The notes under the pieces are model-generated. The model was not told where the DNA came from. It saw only the letters and a list, made by a program, of their open reading frames with translations, and did not search any database. From positions 1-9,897 of the forward strand of contig SPJO01000027.1 of assembly GCA_006844635.1 (NCBI GenBank): a stretch of DNA of 9,897 nucleotides. Reading direction: 5' to 3'. This document shows, piece by piece, positions 6,442 to 9,897 of this stretch (its first letter is position 1; each line of letters begins with the position of its first letter). A program made the position numbers and the translations under genes. The stretch comes from Methylophilaceae bacterium. GTDB taxonomy: Bacteria > Pseudomonadota > Gammaproteobacteria > Burkholderiales > Methylophilaceae.

Positions 6442-6984
6442 ATGTCAAAAATCGTTTTTAAAGCTGGTGAAGCAACGTTATATACAGAAGGTAAAGATAC
6501 ATCAGCAGCAATGCCTGAAATTTTAATTGGTGCGGTCGACGGGCCCGTTGGTCAAGCTTTCGCCAACCTGATGCAACAAACCAAAGGCCACACGGCTATG
6601 TTCGCCGTTCGCGATTTAAATCAAATGGTGCGCCCTGTTTGCATGACAGTACCAAAAGTCACGCTGAAAGATGCAGCGAATATTGATTTGTTTGGCGGTA
6701 TCGTTCAAGCAGCAACAGCTGATGCGATTTTAGACTGTGTGATTGAAGGGATTATTCCAAAAGATCAGGTGAATGATTTATGCATTATCAGCTTAGTTTG
6801 GATTGATCCAGGTGCGGCAACAGATGCTAACTTAGATAAGAAAGATATGTACAAAAATAATTACGAAGCTACCAAGCTTGCGATTAAACGTGCATTAAAT
6901 GACGAGCCAAGCATTGACGAGTTGATTGCAAATCGTCAAAAAATCAAACACTGCATGTGGGAAGATAGCTGGGACCAAGACTAA
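6442..6984 (+). CDS. Formaldehyde-activating enzyme (Fae) homologue, divergent paralogue
   Basis: This 180-residue protein resembles Fae, which condenses formaldehyde with tetrahydromethanopterin in methylotrophs. Conserved blocks include GEATLY near the N-terminus, KVTLKDAANIDLFGGIVQAA, the IEGIIPKDQVNDLCIISLVWI stretch, and the C-terminal NNYEATKLAIKRALNDEP. It differs from canonical Fae in several ways. Where Fae has its catalytic His (in AHIDLIIG), this protein has M24 (AMPEILIG). It is also slightly longer, with an acidic tail rich in Trp and Asp. It therefore fits the poorly understood Fae-like paralogues of Methylophilaceae better than a working Fae. The ATG is preceded by AAGGG at 6-nt spacing. 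A small unknown gene follows after 43 bp and probably shares its transcript, ending at the terminator at 7261. Confidence 0.85.
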   Translation: MSKIVFKAGEATLYTEGKDTSAAMPEILIGAVDGPVGQAFANLMQQTKGHTAMFAVRDLNQMVRPVCMTVPKVTLKDAANIDLFGGIVQAATADAILDCVIEGIIPKDQVNDLCIISLVWIDPGAATDANLDKKDMYKNNYEATKLAIKRALNDEPSIDELIANRQKIKHCMWEDSWDQD

Positions 6985-7027
6985 TTTTAGGTTTATACTT
7001 TAAATAGAAGTTAAGTGGGAGACAATT

Positions 7028-7258
7028 ATGGATGACCATAATGTATGTAAAGAAGCGTTTGATAAGCTTTGTGAAGATGTCAATGTAGGCTCTAGTGCGG
7101 AAATTAAAGAGTCAGATTACTGGCTATTTGAACTAGGTTTTCGCTCAGCGATTGAAGAGCTACTCAATATCGCCGATGCTGGTCAACAAAGTCGGAAGTT
7201 TGTATCGCCGCGTTTTCAAATGCTGGCAGAACGTATTTTGGATTCCCGCCCACATTAA
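7028..7258 (+). CDS. Small conserved-looking protein of unknown function
   Basis: This codes for 76 residues that I do not recognise. It is acidic, with no signal peptide or membrane segment, so it is probably cytoplasmic. Two cysteines (C7 and C15, CKEAFDKLC) sit in what looks like an amphipathic helix, followed by a predicted helix ESDYWLFELGFRSAIEELLNIAD and a basic C-terminal segment. A good ribosome-binding site (GGGAGA, 5-6 nt before ATG) and its place between the Fae homologue (43 bp upstream, same strand) and a terminator just 2 bp past its stop support a real gene in the same operon. A role linked to the Fae homologue is only an inference from position. Confidence 0.75.
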   Translation: MDDHNVCKEAFDKLCEDVNVGSSAEIKESDYWLFELGFRSAIEELLNIADAGQQSRKFVSPRFQMLAERILDSRPH

Positions 7259-7260
7259 TT

Positions 7261-7286
7261 AAAAAAGTAGCTTAGGCTACTTTTTT
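7261..7286 (+). terminator. Intrinsic terminator of the Fae-homologue operon
   Basis: A GTAGC-TTAG-GCTAC hairpin is flanked by six A residues and six T residues, beginning 2 bp after the stop of the 76-residue gene. It lies only 24 bp before the ATG of the esterase gene, so that gene needs its own, closely packed or overlapping promoter, or some read-through. Confidence 0.85.
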
Positions 7287-7310
7287 ATTATCTTGTTTGA
7301 GAGCAGACTC

Positions 7311-7967
7311 ATGCGTGCACAACGTATTTCTATTTTTCAATACCTTATTCTATGTTTTACGGTGCTTTTTCTTGCGGGCTGTGGCGAGCAAGAAAAGCTT
7401 GCTGCAATCCCAGCGGGTACTACCGTGCTCATTTTAGGCGATAGCCTGAGTTACGGAACTGGGGCGGGTAAAGGGCAAGACTACCCGAGTTTATTAGCCC
7501 AAGCCAGTGCTTGGCAGATCATTAATGCAGGTGTGCCCGGTGATACGAGTGCACAAGGTTTAGCGCGTCTGCCAGCGTTGCTAGATATACATCAGCCAGA
7601 GGTATTAATGGTTGAGCTGGGCGGCAATGACTTTCTCAAAAAAGTGCCAGAGAGTCAGACAATTACTAACCTTAAAACCATTATTCAAACAGGAAAAGCG
7701 AGCGGCGCCTCTGTCGTACTGATTGCCATCCCAGATTACCAGCCAGTTAAAGCGGCATTGGGTGGCTTGGAAGACCACGCGTTGTACGCGGACATTGCAG
7801 AAGAAATGCAAGTCCCATTAATTGAGGATATGTTTAGTAGCGTACTTAGTGATAATGGCTTAAAAGCCGACTATGTACACCCGAATGCAGCTGGTTATCA
7901 GCGAGCAACACAAAGTTTACGACAATCACTTGAGGCTTTTGGCTTATTGCAATCAACGCAGAAATAA
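7311..7967 (+). CDS. GDSL/SGNH-hydrolase lipoprotein, TesA-like arylesterase/lysophospholipase
   Basis: This is a predicted exported lipid-anchored esterase of 218 residues from the SGNH family, related to TesA (acyl-CoA thioesterase I/lysophospholipase L1). The signal peptide MRAQRISIFQYLILCF... ends in lipobox LAGC, with C24 lipidated. All four catalytic blocks are present: GDSLS with nucleophile S45, G77 in GVPGDTS, N106 in GGND, and D187-x-x-H190 in DYVHPN. Most TesA proteins are soluble in the periplasm, so the lipoprotein anchor is a variation. ATG 7311 is preferred over in-frame TTG 7293 because it gives the better signal peptide; the ribosome-binding site is weak (GAGAG). The gene is convergent with the multicopper oxidase, 27 bp away, with no terminator between. 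Confidence 0.88.
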   Translation: MRAQRISIFQYLILCFTVLFLAGCGEQEKLAAIPAGTTVLILGDSLSYGTGAGKGQDYPSLLAQASAWQIINAGVPGDTSAQGLARLPALLDIHQPEVLMVELGGNDFLKKVPESQTITNLKTIIQTGKASGASVVLIAIPDYQPVKAALGGLEDHALYADIAEEMQVPLIEDMFSSVLSDNGLKADYVHPNAAGYQRATQSLRQSLEAFGLLQSTQK

Positions 7968-7994
7968 AGCTGTGAGTGAAACGTGACTGGTGGA

Positions 7995-9897
7995 TTAAAA
8001 CCTAATCAACAAGCCTAAACCCGTGCCGAACTCTGAGTGCTCTTTAACGATAAAGTCCATTTGTTTATTAATGGTATAGCCGAGCATTGCTGCCCACTCT
8101 TCTTTATCTTCAGTATCGTACTGTGCTTCTAAGTGCATATGCAGCCTGCTAGTGAGTTGTAGCTCTTTGCTAAGCATCAAGCGCGTATCACCATCATGTT
8201 TAACTCTTAATTGGCTTTCTATTAAAAAGGGCAATAGGTAGTTCACGGCAGCATAAGCTTTTTGCTCACTTTCTTCATCATCTTTGCTGAGCTCAACACC
8301 AAATTCTGTTGCCACAAATCGATCGTAATAATGACCAAAGCTAAGATCGACGTCGTAGTGATGTTCCCAGTCATACTCCCATTTTGCCATCAGCGTTTTG
8401 CGTGTATTGACGATGGCAGCCTTACCAAAAGTCATTTGACTCAGTAAGCCAACATCCGACCATGTATACCAGTGATCTTTTTGATTAAACTGCTTTTTAT
8501 ATTCCACCATTTCAGGGTCAAAAGTGGCATTGTTGTATGAGAAAATGCGCGACATGCCAGCCTTCATATGATAGAGCACGTGGCAATGAAAAAACCAGTC
8601 TTTATCCATGTTCGCATCAAACTCAATCACCCGTTCACCCATAGGCGGTACATCAACAGTATGCTTCAGCGGGGAGTATTCTCCATGTTGGTTAAGCACA
8701 CGGAAGAAATGACCATGTAAGTGCATGGGGTGATGCATCATGGTTTTGTTCTTGAGGGTAATGCGCACTCGTTCACCACGGTTAATTTTAATGAAGTCGG
8801 CCTCACGCAAAGTTTTGCCATTGAGCGACCATACATAGCGTGTCATATCGCCATTTAACGTGAACGCTATTTCTCGTAATGGTTTATTCGCATCAATGCT
8901 AGTGTTCTCCAGAGCTTTTAATTGTGGGTAAGGTGTCATTGGCCGCGTAGTGTTCATCTGGTGGTGCATATGATTGCCACCACCTTTTGTCATATTATGA
9001 CCGGCATGTAAGTGATATAAATCAGGTGCTGGTATATCAGGCGCGGATTGCTGTTCACCATTTTTGTTGTCGCCAATCCATAAAGAGGTATAACCGGAAC
9101 CATCTTGTGCAGTTGCCCTAAATTCTGCACTACCTGTTTCCGGTACTTTCACCGTCATATCATAGGTTTCAGCAATCGCCATTAAATTGCGCGCGACGCG
9201 AAATGGCTCTACCATCACGCCATCAGCGGCAATGACGCGCTGTCGGTGCGCTGCATATTGGGTATAAAAATAGGTAGAAGCCGATGCATTGATTACCCGC
9301 AAGCGCACAATGTCACCAGGTTTAGCGGGTAGGTAGTCAGTTTGTTTACCATTGGTTAGAAAAGCATCATACGCCACATCTGAAATATCCATGGGCGGCA
9401 TGCGATCTAGTTGCTGAGAGAAATAAGGTTTTAGTGCACTGTTTTTAATAGCACCGCTGATGCTTTGCATGGCCCCTTTTTTTAAGGCGTAATAATGACT
9501 GCCACGTTTTAGCATGCGCATCACTTCATTGGGATGTTCATCTGTCCAATCTGAAAGCACAACTACATATTCGCGGTCAGCCTGTTCAGCATCGTCTTTA
9601 TCATGAATGACAATGGAGCCATAAACACCTCGCTGCTCTTGTAAGCCCGTATGGGAGTGATACCAATAGGTGCCAGCATGGACAAGGGGAAAGGTGAAGG
9701 TGAGTACTTGTTTTGCTTTGATGGGTGGTGTCGTAAGGTAAGGCACACCATCTTGTCGGTTTGGCAATAAAATACCGTGCCAATGAATGGATGATTCATG
9801 GTTAAGTTGATTATGGACATTAATCGTTACTTGGTCACCCAGGTTTGCTTCAATGGTAGGCCCTGGAATGCCGCCGTTCACCGTTAGGGCGGTGACA
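7995..9897 (-). CDS. CopA-like multicopper oxidase with C-terminal CopB-like beta-barrel segment (5' end outside window)
   Basis: This is most of an exported multicopper oxidase of the CopA/copper-resistance type; the true N-terminus and signal lie past the window edge, as the frame stays open there (ALTVNGGIPGPT). Residue numbers here count from the GTG at 9881. The copper sites are complete: H33-W-H35-G, H75-S-H77, H384-P-M-H387-L-H389 and H432-C433-H434...H438...M443, giving type 1, 2 and 3 coppers. Residues 290-315 are rich in His and Met, likely extra copper binding. After about residue 470 the oxidase ends and about 160 more residues follow, with alternating polar/hydrophobic strands (WEYDWEHHYDVDLSFGHYY, LPFLIESQLRV, KELQLTSRLHMHLEAQYDTED) that resemble the barrel of CopB and end in GLLIRF with a terminal Phe. 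It is probably involved in periplasmic copper oxidation and detoxification at the outer membrane. Confidence 0.88.
   Translation of the reverse strand, partial: VTALTVNGGIPGPTIEANLGDQVTINVHNQLNHESSIHWHGILLPNRQDGVPYLTTPPIKAKQVLTFTFPLVHAGTYWYHSHTGLQEQRGVYGSIVIHDKDDAEQADREYVVVLSDWTDEHPNEVMRMLKRGSHYYALKKGAMQSISGAIKNSALKPYFSQQLDRMPPMDISDVAYDAFLTNGKQTDYLPAKPGDIVRLRVINASASTYFYTQYAAHRQRVIAADGVMVEPFRVARNLMAIAETYDMTVKVPETGSAEFRATAQDGSGYTSLWIGDNKNGEQQSAPDIPAPDLYHLHAGHNMTKGGGNHMHHQMNTTRPMTPYPQLKALENTSIDANKPLREIAFTLNGDMTRYVWSLNGKTLREADFIKINRGERVRITLKNKTMMHHPMHLHGHFFRVLNQHGEYSPLKHTVDVPPMGERVIEFDANMDKDWFFHCHVLYHMKAGMSRIFSYNNATFDPEMVEYKKQFNQKDHWYTWSDVGLLSQMTFGKAAIVNTRKTLMAKWEYDWEHHYDVDLSFGHYYDRFVATEFGVELSKDDEESEQKAYAAVNYLLPFLIESQLRVKHDGDTRLMLSKELQLTSRLHMHLEAQYDTEDKEEWAAMLGYTINKQMDFIVKEHSEFGTGLGLLIRF

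Noticed and set aside
6991..7000. TATACT box before the 76-residue gene as a separate promoter
   Set aside because: No -35-like sequence at 16-18 bp; the short gap to the Fae homologue makes cotranscription more likely.
8262..8447. 61-residue plus-strand frame opposite the oxidase barrel segment
   Set aside because: No ribosome-binding site or recognisable domain; the opposite strand codes for the oxidase C-terminus.
9563..9820. Overlapping minus-strand frames inside the multicopper oxidase
   Set aside because: They are alternate frames of the conserved cupredoxin region, which is clearly coding in the oxidase frame.
1..9897. CRISPR arrays, tRNA genes, insertion sequences or attachment sites
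   Set aside because: No regularly spaced repeats, cloverleaf-like segments, transposase frames or terminal inverted repeats were seen on either strand.

Overview
This window is a stretch of chromosome from a Gram-negative proteobacterium. The best guess is a betaproteobacterial methylotroph of the Methylophilaceae (Methylotenera/Methylophilus type). The grounds are moderate-to-low GC, a formaldehyde-activating-enzyme (Fae) homologue, the long second form of IF-1 typical of betaproteobacteria, a SoxH-like quinoprotein-relay hydrolase, and an outer-membrane-type copper protein. The assignment rests on remembered protein families; no search was run.

Layout. Positions 1-1796 hold the end of gltB and all of gltD, an NADPH-glutamate synthase operon. 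A hairpin with a T-run separates them from hemE (uroporphyrinogen decarboxylase) at 1862-2923. A cold-shock protein gene (3009-3212, minus) and a second IF-1 gene (3485-3745, plus, TTG start) are divergently arranged around a 272-bp AT-rich regulatory region. Next come a cytochrome b561 gene (3818-4405, minus), a divergent secreted or lipid-anchored metallo-beta-lactamase-fold hydrolase of the SoxH/quinoprotein-relay type (4519-5445, plus), and a DoxX-family membrane protein (5486-5863, minus). A perfect TGTGA-N6-TCACA operator-like site lies between the first two. Then follow a GNAT acetyltransferase (5927-6376), a divergent Fae homologue (6442-6984) with a small unknown acidic protein downstream (7028-7258), and a GDSL/TesA-like lipoprotein esterase (7311-7967). 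The window ends in a large minus-strand multicopper oxidase (7995 to beyond 9897).

The two most striking genes are the Fae homologue and the multicopper oxidase. The Fae homologue appears to have Met where canonical Fae has its catalytic His. The multicopper oxidase is CopA-like and carries, at its C-terminus, what looks like a CopB-type outer-membrane beta-barrel segment ending in a terminal Phe; a periplasmic enzyme and an outer-membrane copper protein would then be joined in one chain. The b561/SoxH-like/DoxX neighbourhood may form a small periplasmic redox module. Intrinsic terminators with short GC stems flanked by A/T runs punctuate most transcription units. I saw no tRNA, rRNA, CRISPR array or insertion sequence.
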